Origin: Anaerobacillus sp.
GTDB lineage: Bacteria > Bacillota > Bacilli > Bacillales_H > Anaerobacillaceae
Direction of reading: 5' to 3'
DNA length: 16,599 nt
NCBI GenBank assembly: GCA_007120055.1
Contig: SKOL01000751.1
Span: 1 to 16,599 of the forward strand
Every line of letters begins with the position of its first letter. Within the stretch, counting starts at the first letter, position 1. The position numbers were made by a program, and so were the translations under genes. The notes below the pieces were generated by a model, which saw only the letters and a list, made by a program, of their open reading frames with translations, did not search any database and had not been told where the DNA came from. Positions 7,342-14,633 of this stretch are shown here, one piece after another.

Positions 7342-7444
7342 TAATACTCTTTAGGCTCCTCCCACATTAAGGCATAATTTTTTGTTTTTATTAAAAGGAG
7401 GAAGCTATAAGTAGGTTTTCTCCTAAAAGGATATAAAAAAATCA

Positions 7445-7480
7445 ATTTCGTGGTATCATATATATGGAATAGCATGAAAT
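7445..7480. promoter_or_regulatory. Inverted repeat upstream of the IclR-family gene (possible autoregulatory site)
   Basis: ATTTCGTGGTAT (7445-7456) and ATAGCATGAAAT (7469-7480) are inverted repeats matching at 10 of 12 positions. They flank TATCAT/TATATA sequences that could serve as a -10. The repeat ends 15 nt before the IclR start codon. It does not fit the RAAAC-NNN-GTTTT pattern. Autoregulation is only a suggestion from its position. Confidence 0.3.
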
Positions 7481-7495
7481 AAGGGGGGGAGTTCT

Positions 7496-8263
7496 ATGCC
7501 GATTATTCAATCTGTAGATAGAGCGTTAAAAATATTAGATCTATTTGATGAGCATAATACTGAATTAAAAATTACTGAAATTAGTGAAAAAATGATGTTA
7601 CACAAAAGTACGGTCCACTCGCTATTGAAAACGCTTCAAAAGCATCATTATATTGAACAGATTGACGAAAGTGGAAAATATAAATTAGGCATGAAGTTAT
7701 TTGAAAGAGGAAATTTTGTGATTCATAGTATAGATATAAGGGCGTTAGCTAAGGAGTATCTATACTCACTATCTCAAAAAACAGATTTAACCGTTCACCT
7801 TGTTATTTTAGATGGTAAAGAAGGTGTCTATATCGATAAGGTGGAAAGCTCTTCTGCAACTATCTTATACTCAAGAATTGGTAGGCGTGTCCCGATCCAT
7901 AGTAGTGGAGTTGGAAAGGCTTTAGTAGCATTTAAATCTACAGAAGAACTAGAAAGATTGCTTAATGATTATGATTTTATTAAGCGAACAGACAATACTA
8001 TTACCAATAGAGAAGATTTTCTTCGAGAATTAGAAGCCATTCGATCGCGCGGATATGCAATTGATAATCAAGAAAACGAACCAGGGGTTTACTGTATCGC
8101 CTTACCAATCAGAAATTACACAGGGAATGTTGTAGCATCAATTAGTATTTCAAGCCCTATCATGAGAGTTAATGAAGAGAAAATGCAGAAAAATATTGAA
8201 TTGTTGAAGCATGCAAGTAATGAATTGTCTGAAAAGTTAGGATATGGCTTTTGTACCGTATAG
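7496..8263 (+). CDS. IclR-family transcriptional regulator (KdgR-like)
   Basis: A 255-residue protein of normal IclR length. The N-terminal winged helix-turn-helix (about 4-68) begins IQSVDRALKILDLF, with a recognition helix around LHKSTVHSLLKTL. The C-terminal effector domain carries the family's RVPIHSSGVGKAL (about 135-147) and a late DNQENEPGVYCIALPI block (about 194-209). IclR proteins bind small acids; KdgR members respond to 2-keto-3-deoxygluconate and bind GAAAC-NNN-GTTTC palindromes. Five closely related boxes lie in this window, upstream of the transporter and catabolic genes, so this protein is the best candidate for their ligand-responsive regulator. ATG 7496 follows a run of Gs (7483-7489). 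Repressor versus activator role is not proven, but boxes over -10 elements favour repression. Confidence 0.9.
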   Translation: MPIIQSVDRALKILDLFDEHNTELKITEISEKMMLHKSTVHSLLKTLQKHHYIEQIDESGKYKLGMKLFERGNFVIHSIDIRALAKEYLYSLSQKTDLTVHLVILDGKEGVYIDKVESSSATILYSRIGRRVPIHSSGVGKALVAFKSTEELERLLNDYDFIKRTDNTITNREDFLRELEAIRSRGYAIDNQENEPGVYCIALPIRNYTGNVVASISISSPIMRVNEEKMQKNIELLKHASNELSEKLGYGFCTV

Positions 8264-8281
8264 TTTACATACTATACGGTA
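8254..8281. repeat. Perfect 11-bp inverted repeat overlapping the IclR stop codon
   Basis: TACCGTATAGT (8254-8264) is repeated inverted as ACTATACGGTA (8271-8281) around a 6-nt loop. The TAG stop (8261-8263) is inside the left arm. No T run follows, so it is not a classical terminator. It lies immediately upstream of the operator at 8283-8313 and may be a weak terminator or a second protein-binding site. Confidence 0.5.
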
Positions 8282-8282
8282 T

Positions 8283-8313
8283 CTATATAGTGAAACTTAG
8301 TTTTACTATATAG
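8283..8313 (+). promoter_or_regulatory. Operator/promoter of the FAH-fold gene
   Basis: A 31-nt near-perfect palindrome with 15-bp arms (one G-T pair) around a single T. Its centre is GAAAC-TTA-GTTTT (8292-8304), the same box seen at 3031, 6096, 12364 and 16561. TACTAT (8304-8309) follows directly in the -10 position. A convincing -35 is not visible. As RNA it would also form a strong hairpin, so both readings are possible, but the shared core favours a protein operator. Confidence 0.6.
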
Positions 8314-8369
8314 AATATCAATTAGTAACAGTATCTGAAATCAGATGATTTATTAAAGGAGGGGAACTC

Positions 8370-9242
8370 GTGAAATTAGTAAACTATTATCGAGAAAGTA
8401 ATCTTTGCTTAGGAGTGAAGACAGAAAAAGGAGTTATAGATGTTGAAAGTGCTCTAAAAGGCTCAAGCATTTATGACGCCATAACGGTTGACGATCTTAT
8501 AAAAAGTGTTGAATCGGACTTAATAATACAAATGATTAAAGATATATCACTAGATGAAACAGTAATTTTAAATGAGCAAGAGCTCACTCTAGGCCCATGC
8601 ATTTCAAAGCCAGAAAAAATTATTTGTGTCGGATTAAATTATCGGAAGCACGCGGATGAATGTGGGATGGCGCCCCCAAAAGAACCAATTTTATTTAGTA
8701 AATTTAATAATAGTTTAACAGGTTCTGGAAGTACTGTTGAAATTCCAAGCAACTCTTTACAAGTTGATTATGAAGTAGAATTAGCGATAATTATTGGGAA
8801 AGAAGCGAAGAATATTTCGATAGAAAAAGTGGACGATTATATTTTCGGTTATTGTGTTGCTAATGATATCTCGGCGAGAGATTTACAGTTTAAAGGCCCG
8901 CAGTGGTTACTAGGGAAATCTTGTGATGGCTTTTGTCCCGTAGGCCCTTATGTTGTGACGAAAGATGAAATTGAGGATCCGAATAATTTAAAGATAAAAA
9001 CATGGCTAAATGATGAGATAAGACAAAATTCTAACACATCTGACATGATATTTAATTGTCAGGAGATTGTTAGTTATGTCTCAAAACATATGACGCTAAA
9101 ACCTGGTGACATCATTTTAACTGGTACGCCAGAAGGTGTTATTGTCGGTGATCCTGAGGAGAAAAGAGTTTGGATAAAGGCTAGTGATAAAGTAACAGTG
9201 GAAATTGAGAAGTTAGGACGATTAACCAATAACTTTTCCTAA
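8370..9242 (+). CDS. Fumarylacetoacetate hydrolase (FAH)-fold family protein
   Basis: A 290-residue FAH-superfamily enzyme. After a poorly conserved N-terminal region (1-80), the catalytic domain starts at PEKIICVGLNYRKHADE. Metal ligands are visible as E135 and E137 (DYEVELAI) and D166 (ANDISARDLQ), followed by KSCDGFCPVGP and, near the end, GDIILTGTPEGV. Members hydrolyse C-C bonds of acylpyruvates or diketo acids, or decarboxylate oxaloacetate. In sugar-acid pathways, relatives hydrolyse 2,4-diketo-3-deoxy acids or process 2-keto-3-deoxy-pentonates. The operator at 8283-8313 links it to the regulon, and AAAGGAGGGG (8355-8364) precedes GTG 8370. No sugar-acid 4-dehydrogenase is evident beside it, so the precise reaction is open. 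Confidence 0.87.
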   Translation: MKLVNYYRESNLCLGVKTEKGVIDVESALKGSSIYDAITVDDLIKSVESDLIIQMIKDISLDETVILNEQELTLGPCISKPEKIICVGLNYRKHADECGMAPPKEPILFSKFNNSLTGSGSTVEIPSNSLQVDYEVELAIIIGKEAKNISIEKVDDYIFGYCVANDISARDLQFKGPQWLLGKSCDGFCPVGPYVVTKDEIEDPNNLKIKTWLNDEIRQNSNTSDMIFNCQEIVSYVSKHMTLKPGDIILTGTPEGVIVGDPEEKRVWIKASDKVTVEIEKLGRLTNNFS

Positions 9243-9255
9243 ACACTGATAACTA

Positions 9256-9285
9256 CGAAAGGCTCTTTCAAAAAAGAGCCTTTCG
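9256..9285 (+). terminator. Strong hairpin after the FAH-fold gene
   Basis: CGAAAGGCTCTTT and AAAGAGCCTTTCG form a perfect 13-bp stem with a 4-nt loop, 13 nt after the stop codon. Position and stem strength suggest a terminator, but no T run follows the 3' arm. It may therefore be an inefficient terminator or an mRNA 3' stabiliser. Confidence 0.5.
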
Positions 9286-9538
9286 CCGAAGAACTTGCTG
9301 AACGGGTAAAAAAGGTGTACGTGAAGCGGGGGAGATACCGCTAGAATTTAATTCGATAGCTGTTTGTGATGGGATTGCCCAAGGTTATGAAGGAATGAAA
9401 TCACGTCGTGCAGAACATTTAGAAATCTTAAAGCGGGAAGCGAGTAAATATTTACGTATGTACGCAAATAATGCCTCCTCTGCTGCAACAGGTGGAATTC
9501 GTGTCATCGCGTCGCGGAAGAAAAATAGGTTCATGTAG
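9285..9538 (+). pseudogene. Degraded IlvD-type dihydroxy-acid dehydratase fragment with an unrecognised tail
   Basis: Frame 9285 reads [10 protein letters not shown]. One base is then missing in the A run at 9308-9313, and the +1 frame from 9314 continues GVREAGEIP then [19 protein letters not shown] to 9400. Joined, this is a typical N-terminal stretch of IlvD (dihydroxy-acid dehydratase, branched-chain amino acid synthesis; the family also includes sugar-acid dehydratases). The usual YSLPSRE continuation is absent. Instead the frame runs through an unrecognised 45-residue sequence ([14 protein letters not shown]... to RKKNRFM) and stops at TAG 9536-9538. There is no upstream gene body and no start with a ribosome site, so it is a deletion-and-frameshift fossil, possibly joined to another fragment. 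Confidence 0.65.
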
Positions 9539-9545
9539 ATTATAC

Positions 9546-9588
9546 AAGGTGACTTCTCAGATTCTTTATAGATTGGAGTTGCCTTTTT
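9546..9588 (+). terminator. Possible terminator just upstream of the chemoreceptor gene
   Basis: AAGGTGAC (9546-9553) can pair with GTTGCCTT (9578-9585) using two G-U pairs, and three further Ts follow. It sits between the pseudogene and the ribosome site of the chemoreceptor. The stem is imperfect and the loop long (24 nt), so confidence is limited. Confidence 0.3.
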
Positions 9589-9606
9589 GTAAGGGGTAGA
9601 GGATAT

Positions 9607-11301
9607 ATGAAAAGTTTACGAATAAAAATATTGATAGGGTTTAGTTTAGTATTAATTTTATTAATCGTTGTTTCAGCATACAGTCTACTAAATAACAAGC
9701 GTATTAATAATAATGTTGTAACAATTGTAGAAGAAGATTTACAACGCTTGTCGATAAGTGAACAACTCGCATACAATATGGCTGAAAGACTTGCGTTGGT
9801 TAGAGGGTATGTACTTGTTGGTGATGAGGATTATAAAAAACGCTTTATAGCTTTAGAAAATTTGAGTTATGAGCTAGAAGAAAAAATACTAAATTATACA
9901 CATTCCAATAGTGAAATAGAGGAGCTGGCTCGAGGTTTAGTATCGAAAAACGAGGTTTGGAATCGGTTAATCAATAATAGAATATTTCCTATGTTTGAAG
10001 AATCTGGAACAGATACTGTATCTGTAAGCATTCGATTCCAGGTTGATCCTTTTGCTGAAGATATTATGGAAGGATACCGTTCGATTGCAAAAGCTACTCA
10101 AGAAGATATTGCCATGAATGGGTTAGAAATGGTGCAAGATGGAGAAAACACCATTTTATTCAATATTTTTGTTACAATATTAGGAATCGTACTATCCTTT
10201 ATTATCGCATTATTAACAGCTAGTAAAATTACTAAGCCTGTTTTAGCCGTTGTTAATCAAGTTGAAAAAGTTGCACAAGGTGACCTTTCTGGTAAGGAAA
10301 TCAATATTACATCAAAAGATGAAATTGGTCGATTAGTAAAAGCATTTAACGAAATGACGAATAGTTTACGTGGGCTGATACATAGAACGACCCTTGCTTC
10401 TAATCAAGTTTCTTTAGCCTCAGATCAACTATCTGGTAGTTCACGAGATTCAACGGCAACAACGAATGAAATTTCAAGTGCAATTCAAGAAGTTGCTAAA
10501 GGAGCCGAAACAACTGTTAATGGAACGAATGAAAGTGCGCGAGCTATGGCAGAGATGACTGAAGGTATTCAAAATATAGCCGAATCCTCGTCAGTCGTTG
10601 CGGAAAGTTCTTTAGAGGCAATCAATATTGTTGATAACGGGAGTAAATCAGTGCAGCGAGTAAACAAGCAAATGATGGCAATAAGTAATGCTGTCATGGA
10701 AGCTACTGTAATTGTAAAAAAGTTAGGAGATCGTTCGATAGAGATAGAGAATATTTTAGAAGTAATCACCAATATTTCAGACCAGACGAATTTGTTAGCC
10801 TTAAATGCAGCCATTGAAGCGGCACGTGCTGGAGAACATGGAAAGGGCTTTGCAGTAGTAGCTGACGAAGTCCGAAAACTAGCAGAAGATTCTCGTCAGT
10901 CAGCTGTTGAAATTTCAACAGTTATTAGTGAGATACATGAAGATACTAAAATTGTCATTGAAACGATGGAAAAAGGAAATAAAGAAGTAATAACGGGAGT
11001 AACTACAGTTGAAAAATCTAGTGAAGCCTTTGAAAAAATCTTGACATCGATACAAAATGTTTCAACTCAAATACAAGAAGTTACCGCAACTGCTGAACAA
11101 ATGTCCGCAAGTGCGGAACAAGTGAGTGCATCAGTAGATGATATGGCTAGTATCGCCAATGCAACCTCAGCTAGTTTCAATAAGGTAGCCGAAGATACGG
11201 AAGAGCAACTAGCCTTAATGGAAGAAATTCAATCTTCAGCAAACAACTTAAATAGTCTATCTAAAGAACTAGAAAATGAAATAAGTAAATTTAAAGTATA
11301 A
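9607..11301 (+). CDS. Methyl-accepting chemotaxis protein
   Basis: A 564-residue transmembrane chemoreceptor. TM1 is at about 7-28. An extracellular, mostly helical sensor of about 150 residues follows (four-helix-bundle type by length and composition; ligand unknown), and TM2 spans about 182-204. A HAMP domain (about 205-258) contains [12 protein letters not shown] and [14 protein letters not shown]. The long coiled-coil signalling domain has its highly conserved hairpin tip at about 385-428 ([20 protein letters not shown], then [23 protein letters not shown]), which contacts CheA/CheW. Gln/Glu pairs on either side are likely methylation sites. ATG 9607 follows a GAGG ribosome site. It lies between two sugar-acid gene groups, so sensing a related acid is conceivable but unsupported; no operator box precedes it. 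Confidence 0.95.
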   Translation: MKSLRIKILIGFSLVLILLIVVSAYSLLNNKRINNNVVTIVEEDLQRLSISEQLAYNMAERLALVRGYVLVGDEDYKKRFIALENLSYELEEKILNYTHSNSEIEELARGLVSKNEVWNRLINNRIFPMFEESGTDTVSVSIRFQVDPFAEDIMEGYRSIAKATQEDIAMNGLEMVQDGENTILFNIFVTILGIVLSFIIALLTASKITKPVLAVVNQVEKVAQGDLSGKEINITSKDEIGRLVKAFNEMTNSLRGLIHRTTLASNQVSLASDQLSGSSRDSTATTNEISSAIQEVAKGAETTVNGTNESARAMAEMTEGIQNIAESSSVVAESSLEAINIVDNGSKSVQRVNKQMMAISNAVMEATVIVKKLGDRSIEIENILEVITNISDQTNLLALNAAIEAARAGEHGKGFAVVADEVRKLAEDSRQSAVEISTVISEIHEDTKIVIETMEKGNKEVITGVTTVEKSSEAFEKILTSIQNVSTQIQEVTATAEQMSASAEQVSASVDDMASIANATSASFNKVAEDTEEQLALMEEIQSSANNLNSLSKELENEISKFKV

Positions 11302-11354
11302 AAAAAGAGCACTCTCGCGAGACTGCTGAAAAGTCTCAATATACCTTCGTGATT

Positions 11355-11381
11355 AAAGGAAGAGGAAACTCTTCTTTTTTT
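11355..11381 (+). terminator. Rho-independent terminator of the chemoreceptor gene
   Basis: GAAGAG (11359-11364), a GAAA tetraloop and CTCTTC (11369-11374) form a perfect stem followed by seven Ts (11375-11381). Upstream As extend the pairing into the T run. It is a textbook intrinsic terminator 57 nt after the stop. Confidence 0.85.
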
Positions 11382-11428
11382 AAAAGATAAGAAAGTATAA
11401 AAAATTTAAAAAGCTGTCTAGCTTCAGG

Positions 11429-11520
11429 CGCCATCGGCTCGACCACTTCAGCCCTTCCCTTGCGGTCTAAAACCTGACCGCAGCGGGTAGGTCTTCCAGT
11501 GGTTTTCGCCGATAGGCGAG
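11429..11520. repeat. GC-rich palindromic intergenic repeat
   Basis: A noncoding block markedly richer in GC than its surroundings. Outer arms pair CGCC-ATCGGC...ACCACT (11429-11448) with AGTGGT...GCCGATAGGCG (right arm, ending about 11518). The inner stem is GCGGTC (11462-11467)/GACCGC (11476-11481) with an 8-nt loop. The flank AAGCTGTCTAGCTTCAGGCGCC-like wording at 11411-11432 resembles dispersed repeats common in intergenic regions of Bacillaceae genomes; this is from memory of such elements, not a search. It lies between converging genes, just past the chemoreceptor terminator. The remaining 11521-11649 holds nothing recognisable. Confidence 0.6.
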
Positions 11521-11649
11521 CGGCTTGCTCTTTTCTTACTTTCACATGATTTAGTTGGTAAAGTAAAAATGGTATTATAGAGATAGGGAAGTTTAATTTG
11601 ATTGAGGTAACTTTAAAATGCTAATATTTTCAGTAGTTTCTTCGCCGAA

Positions 11650-11671
11650 TAACTTTTCACCTGAAAAGTTA
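11650..11671 (-). terminator. Perfect hairpin overlapping the stop of the LarC-domain gene
   Basis: TAACTTTTCA and TGAAAAGTTA are perfect 10-bp arms separated by CC. The minus-strand stop codon (11669-11671) is in the arm. No T tract follows on the minus strand, so the terminator role is uncertain. Confidence 0.4.
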
Positions 11672-12133
11672 CGGGAGTTTTTTCCACACATTAGCATAGA
11701 CATCTTTTAAAGGGATATTTGCCTTACTAGAGATCTTTTTACAATCATCATATTCTGGAGATCGTTGTACAACTTTTCCTTGAAATAGACCTTCTTTAAT
11801 TGTAACGGGCCCCCATGTAGTATTTAGGGAAGAGAAACGTCTTTCTAGTCTATGTACCTCTAGTGGGAAATAACGAAGACCAAAAGTCGTTGTTTCAGTG
11901 AAAATGATGTTCTTTAATTTATTAAGTTTTTCTTCATGGCATAGGATTTGTAACATAATTGCTGGGCGATTTTTTTTCATATAAATAGGAATGTAATAAA
12001 CATCATTCGCGCCTTCACTAATAAGCTTATCCATTAAGTGTCCTAACAGCTCAGCTGACATATCATCAATATTAACCTCTATTTTTATCGTCTTAGTATC
12101 GATATGTTCGTACCTATGATTAGAAAATTCCAT
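11669..12133 (-). CDS. LarC C-terminal-domain protein (nickel-pincer cofactor insertion, DUF111-type)
   Basis: A 154-residue protein matching only the C-terminal half of LarC, the CTP-dependent cyclometallase that inserts nickel into the pincer cofactor used by lactate racemase LarA and its relatives. The LarC pattern is clear: EVNIDDMSAELLGHLMDKL, then GANDVYYIPIYMKKNRP, ETTTFGLRY near the middle, and APEYEDC-like SPEYDDCKK close to the end. Full LarC is about 400 residues, and in some lactobacilli it is encoded as larC1/larC2 joined by frameshifting. No N-terminal half, larA, larB or larE is in this window. ATG 12133 is preferred over ATG 12169 because GCGAGGT (minus strand, 12141-12147) lies 7 nt upstream of it, while TATACTAT just upstream of 12169 looks like a -10. 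It runs opposite to its neighbours. Confidence 0.8.
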   Translation of the reverse strand: MEFSNHRYEHIDTKTIKIEVNIDDMSAELLGHLMDKLISEGANDVYYIPIYMKKNRPAIMLQILCHEEKLNKLKNIIFTETTTFGLRYFPLEVHRLERRFSSLNTTWGPVTIKEGLFQGKVVQRSPEYDDCKKISSKANIPLKDVYANVWKKLP

Positions 12134-12363
12134 ATATTTTACCTCGCAGTTCATTAGATATATAAACATAGTATAACAAAACTGGTAACAGTTCTAATTA
12201 TTTTAAAGTTTTCTTGAATTCTATTTGTGTATACTAATATACTCTCTCACCTTTTATTAATAAAATGACCAATCTGTTACGTTTTTTAAAAGTACTTGAT
12301 TAATAAATTAGAGTTTAGTATGATTATTTTGTATATTTTTCTGAATTTTTTTGCACAATTTCT

Positions 12364-12388
12364 AAAACCTCGTTTTACATTATAGAAC
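12364..12388 (+). promoter_or_regulatory. Operator/promoter region of the dgoD operon
   Basis: AAAAC-CTC-GTTTT (12364-12376) is the fourth box of the family. The following GTTTTACATTATAGAAC (12372-12388) matches the 3039-3055 palindrome at 14 of 17 positions. TACATT (12376-12381) or CATTAT (12378-12383) are the possible -10 hexamers, each 4/6. A small palindrome AGAAC-AA-GTTCT (12384-12395) follows directly. The operator lies 117 nt before the dgoD start. The rest of 12134-12363 shows only the putative -10 of the divergent LarC-domain gene. Confidence 0.6.
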
Positions 12389-12407
12389 AAGTTCTGTCGA
12401 TAGGAAA

Positions 12408-12421
12408 TGTAAGCGGTTTTA
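12408..12421 (+). promoter_or_regulatory. cre site (CcpA) in the dgoD leader
   Basis: TGTAAGCGGTTTTA matches TGWAANCGNTNWCA at 13 of 14 positions. It lies about 30 nt downstream of the operator/-10 region and 84 nt upstream of dgoD, matching the arrangement ahead of dctQ. It predicts catabolite repression of the operon. Confidence 0.6.
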
Positions 12422-12452
12422 TCATATCTTGAAAAACACTATTGTTAAGTTT

Positions 12453-12470
12453 CAATTACATTAGTAATTG
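12453..12470 (+). other. Small leader hairpin before dgoD
   Basis: CAATTAC and GTAATTG form a perfect 7-bp stem with a 4-nt loop, 20 nt upstream of the AGAGGG ribosome site. It is AT-rich and of unknown role, perhaps mRNA stability. Confidence 0.3.
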
Positions 12471-12504
12471 CGAATATATTATCAATTATAAGAGGGTGTT
12501 ATGT

Positions 12505-13653
12505 GTGAAAATAACAAAGCTAGAATGTTTTATTGTGCCACCGCGTTGGTGTTTTTTGAAAATTGAAACGGATGAAGGAATTGTTGGTTGGGGGGAACCT
12601 GTTGTAGAGGGGCGTGCGAATACAGTTAAAGAAGCTGTAAATGAAATGGCTGATTATTTAATTGGTAAAGACCCTTTAAGAATTGAAGATCATTGGAATG
12701 CTTTGTATCGTGGTGGTTTTTATCGAGGTGGGCCGATTTTAATGAGTGCAATTGCTGGTATTGATCAAGCGCTTTGGGATATTAAAGGGAAGTATTATAA
12801 CGCACCTGTTTATCAATTATTAGGTGGAGCATGTCGTGATTCAATTCGTGTATATTCTTGGATCGGTGGAGATCGACCAAGTGAAGTGGGGAAAGCGGCA
12901 AAAGATGTAGTTGATGCAGGGTTTACTGCAGTTAAGATGAACGGAACTGAAGAGTTACAGTATATTGACTTGTATGAAAAGATTGATCAGGCCGTAGCGA
13001 GAATTGCAGCTGTTCGTGAAGCAGTTGGTGATTATGTTGGTATTGGAATTGATTTCCACGGGCGAGTACATAAGCCGATGGCCAAAATCCTTGCCAAAGA
13101 ATTAGAACCATATCGCCCTATGTTTATTGAAGAACCTGTATTACCAGAAAATAATGAAGCCTTAAAAGAGATTGCTAGAAATACGAATATACCAATTGCA
13201 ACAGGTGAGAGGATGTTCTCACGTTGGGACTTTAAAGGGTTACTTTCAGACGGCTATGTTGATATAATTCAACCAGATTTATCACATGCTGGTGGTATTA
13301 CAGAATGTAAAAAAATTGCATCGATGGGGGAAGCATATGATGTTGCTCTTGCACCACACTGCCCATTAGGACCAATTGCATTAGCATCTTCATTACAAAT
13401 AGACGCAACATCACATAATGCTTTTATCCAGGAGCAAAGTTTAGGGATCCATTATAATCAAGGAAATGATTTACTAGATTATATTACTGATCCTTCTGTA
13501 TTTACGTATAAAGATGGACATGTTGAAATTCCTCAAGGGCCTGGATTAGGAATAACTATTAATGAAGAAAAAGTACGGAAGATGGCAGAGATAGGACACA
13601 ACTGGAGAAATCCAATATGGAGACACCGCGATGGTACTATAGCTGAGTGGTAA
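12505..13653 (+). CDS. dgoD: D-galactonate dehydratase
   Basis: A 382-residue enolase-superfamily enzyme converting D-galactonate to 2-keto-3-deoxy-D-galactonate. Length and landmarks follow E. coli DgoD along the whole protein: [64 protein letters not shown] and a terminal WRNPIWRH...AEW. Catalytic and metal residues fall at D183 and H185 (IDFHGR), E209 (IEEP), E235 (TGER) and H285 (APHC). GTG 12505 follows AGAGGGTG (12491-12498) and gives the expected MKITKLE start; in-frame upstream codons back to TTG 12442 have no family support. It is first in the operon with kdgK 15 nt downstream. Some close relatives act on other aldonates, so galactonate is the best but not the only possibility. Confidence 0.93.
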   Translation: MKITKLECFIVPPRWCFLKIETDEGIVGWGEPVVEGRANTVKEAVNEMADYLIGKDPLRIEDHWNALYRGGFYRGGPILMSAIAGIDQALWDIKGKYYNAPVYQLLGGACRDSIRVYSWIGGDRPSEVGKAAKDVVDAGFTAVKMNGTEELQYIDLYEKIDQAVARIAAVREAVGDYVGIGIDFHGRVHKPMAKILAKELEPYRPMFIEEPVLPENNEALKEIARNTNIPIATGERMFSRWDFKGLLSDGYVDIIQPDLSHAGGITECKKIASMGEAYDVALAPHCPLGPIALASSLQIDATSHNAFIQEQSLGIHYNQGNDLLDYITDPSVFTYKDGHVEIPQGPGLGITINEEKVRKMAEIGHNWRNPIWRHRDGTIAEW

Positions 13654-13668
13654 ATGGAGGTTGGGAGT

Positions 13669-14619
13669 ATGGATATTGTTACATTTGGAGAAACGATGGT
13701 TCTTTTTACTCCAGATTCAACTGGATTAATGAGATATGCCAATAATTATTCAAGAAAATTTGGTGGTGCAGAATCAAATTTTGCGATTGGATTAACGAGG
13801 TTAGGGCACAAAGCAGGTTGGATAAGTCGCGTTGGTGATGATGAATTAGGAAAAGCGATGTTATCTTTCATTCGTGGCGAAGGTGTTGACACTAGTCAAG
13901 TAAAAATTGATCAAACAGCGCCAACAGGAATTTACTTTAAAGAATTAAGAAATGCTAATGAAGTAAGAGTTAATTACTATCGTAAAGGGTCAGCCGCTAG
14001 TCAAATGGATAAAGAAGATTTAGACCGTGAATATATTTCAAAAGCAAAATATATTCATATTTCAGGAATAACTCCAGCTTTAAGTGATAGTTGCTATGAG
14101 ATGGTTTTAGAAGCGATCAAGATCGCAAAAGAACACTCTGTAAAGATAATTTTCGATCCGAATTTAAGAAGAAAACTTTGGAACGAAGAGAAAGCTCGAC
14201 GAGTATTACTAGAGATAGCAGCCCAAGCCGATATCATTTTACCGGGACTTGACGAGGGAACTTTCATGTTTGATGAAACCGAACCAGAAAAGTTAGGGCA
14301 ATTATTTTTAAATCTTGGTCCATCAATTGTCATTTTAAAAGTGGGGGCGGAAGGTGCCTACTATTTTACTAAAGAAGAAAGTAAATTAGTTCCAGGCTTT
14401 CAAGTGAAACAAGTCATTGACCCTGTCGGTGCTGGGGACGGCTTTGCTGCAGGCTTTACATCAGGACTACTAAATGGTTTTTCCATTGAAAAAGCTGTTC
14501 AGCGTGGAAATGCCGTTGGGGCACTTGTAACGATGGTGAACGGTGATGTAGAAGGACTTCCGGAAGAAGATGAAGTTGAACGCTTTATTAATTCGCCGAC
14601 TGATGATGTTAGTCGTTAA
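13669..14619 (+). CDS. kdgK: 2-keto-3-deoxy-sugar-acid kinase (PfkB/ribokinase family)
   Basis: A 316-residue PfkB-family sugar kinase. It begins MDIVTFGETMVLF, has the family's FGGAESNFAIGLTRLG (31-46) and FDPNLRRKLW (162-171), and carries the signature DPVGAGDGFAAGF (251-263) with D257 as the expected catalytic base and GAGD as the anion hole. KDG kinases phosphorylate 2-keto-3-deoxygluconate (or the galactonate epimer) at C6 with ATP. Behind dgoD and ahead of an Eda-like aldolase, it would give 2-keto-3-deoxy-6-phospho-galactonate or -gluconate. ATG 13669 is chosen because GGAGG (13656-13660) precedes it by 8 nt; an in-frame ATG at 13654 directly abuts the dgoD stop and overlaps that ribosome site. 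Confidence 0.92.
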   Translation: MDIVTFGETMVLFTPDSTGLMRYANNYSRKFGGAESNFAIGLTRLGHKAGWISRVGDDELGKAMLSFIRGEGVDTSQVKIDQTAPTGIYFKELRNANEVRVNYYRKGSAASQMDKEDLDREYISKAKYIHISGITPALSDSCYEMVLEAIKIAKEHSVKIIFDPNLRRKLWNEEKARRVLLEIAAQADIILPGLDEGTFMFDETEPEKLGQLFLNLGPSIVILKVGAEGAYYFTKEESKLVPGFQVKQVIDPVGAGDGFAAGFTSGLLNGFSIEKAVQRGNAVGALVTMVNGDVEGLPEEDEVERFINSPTDDVSR

Positions 14620-14633
14620 TGAAGGAGGGTAAC

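Noticed and set aside
9302..9538. An intact small protein gene between the FAH-fold gene and the chemoreceptor
   Set aside because: There is no start with a ribosome site, and the conserved IlvD segment spans a frameshift, so a pseudogene fits better.
11336..11545. Minus-strand 69-codon open frame
   Set aside because: It lies over the palindromic repeat and terminator, has no ribosome site and reads as low-complexity basic sequence.
12442..12504. N-terminal extension of DgoD from TTG 12442
   Set aside because: The extra residues have no family support, cover a leader hairpin, and GTG 12505 has the ribosome site and the canonical MKITKLE start.
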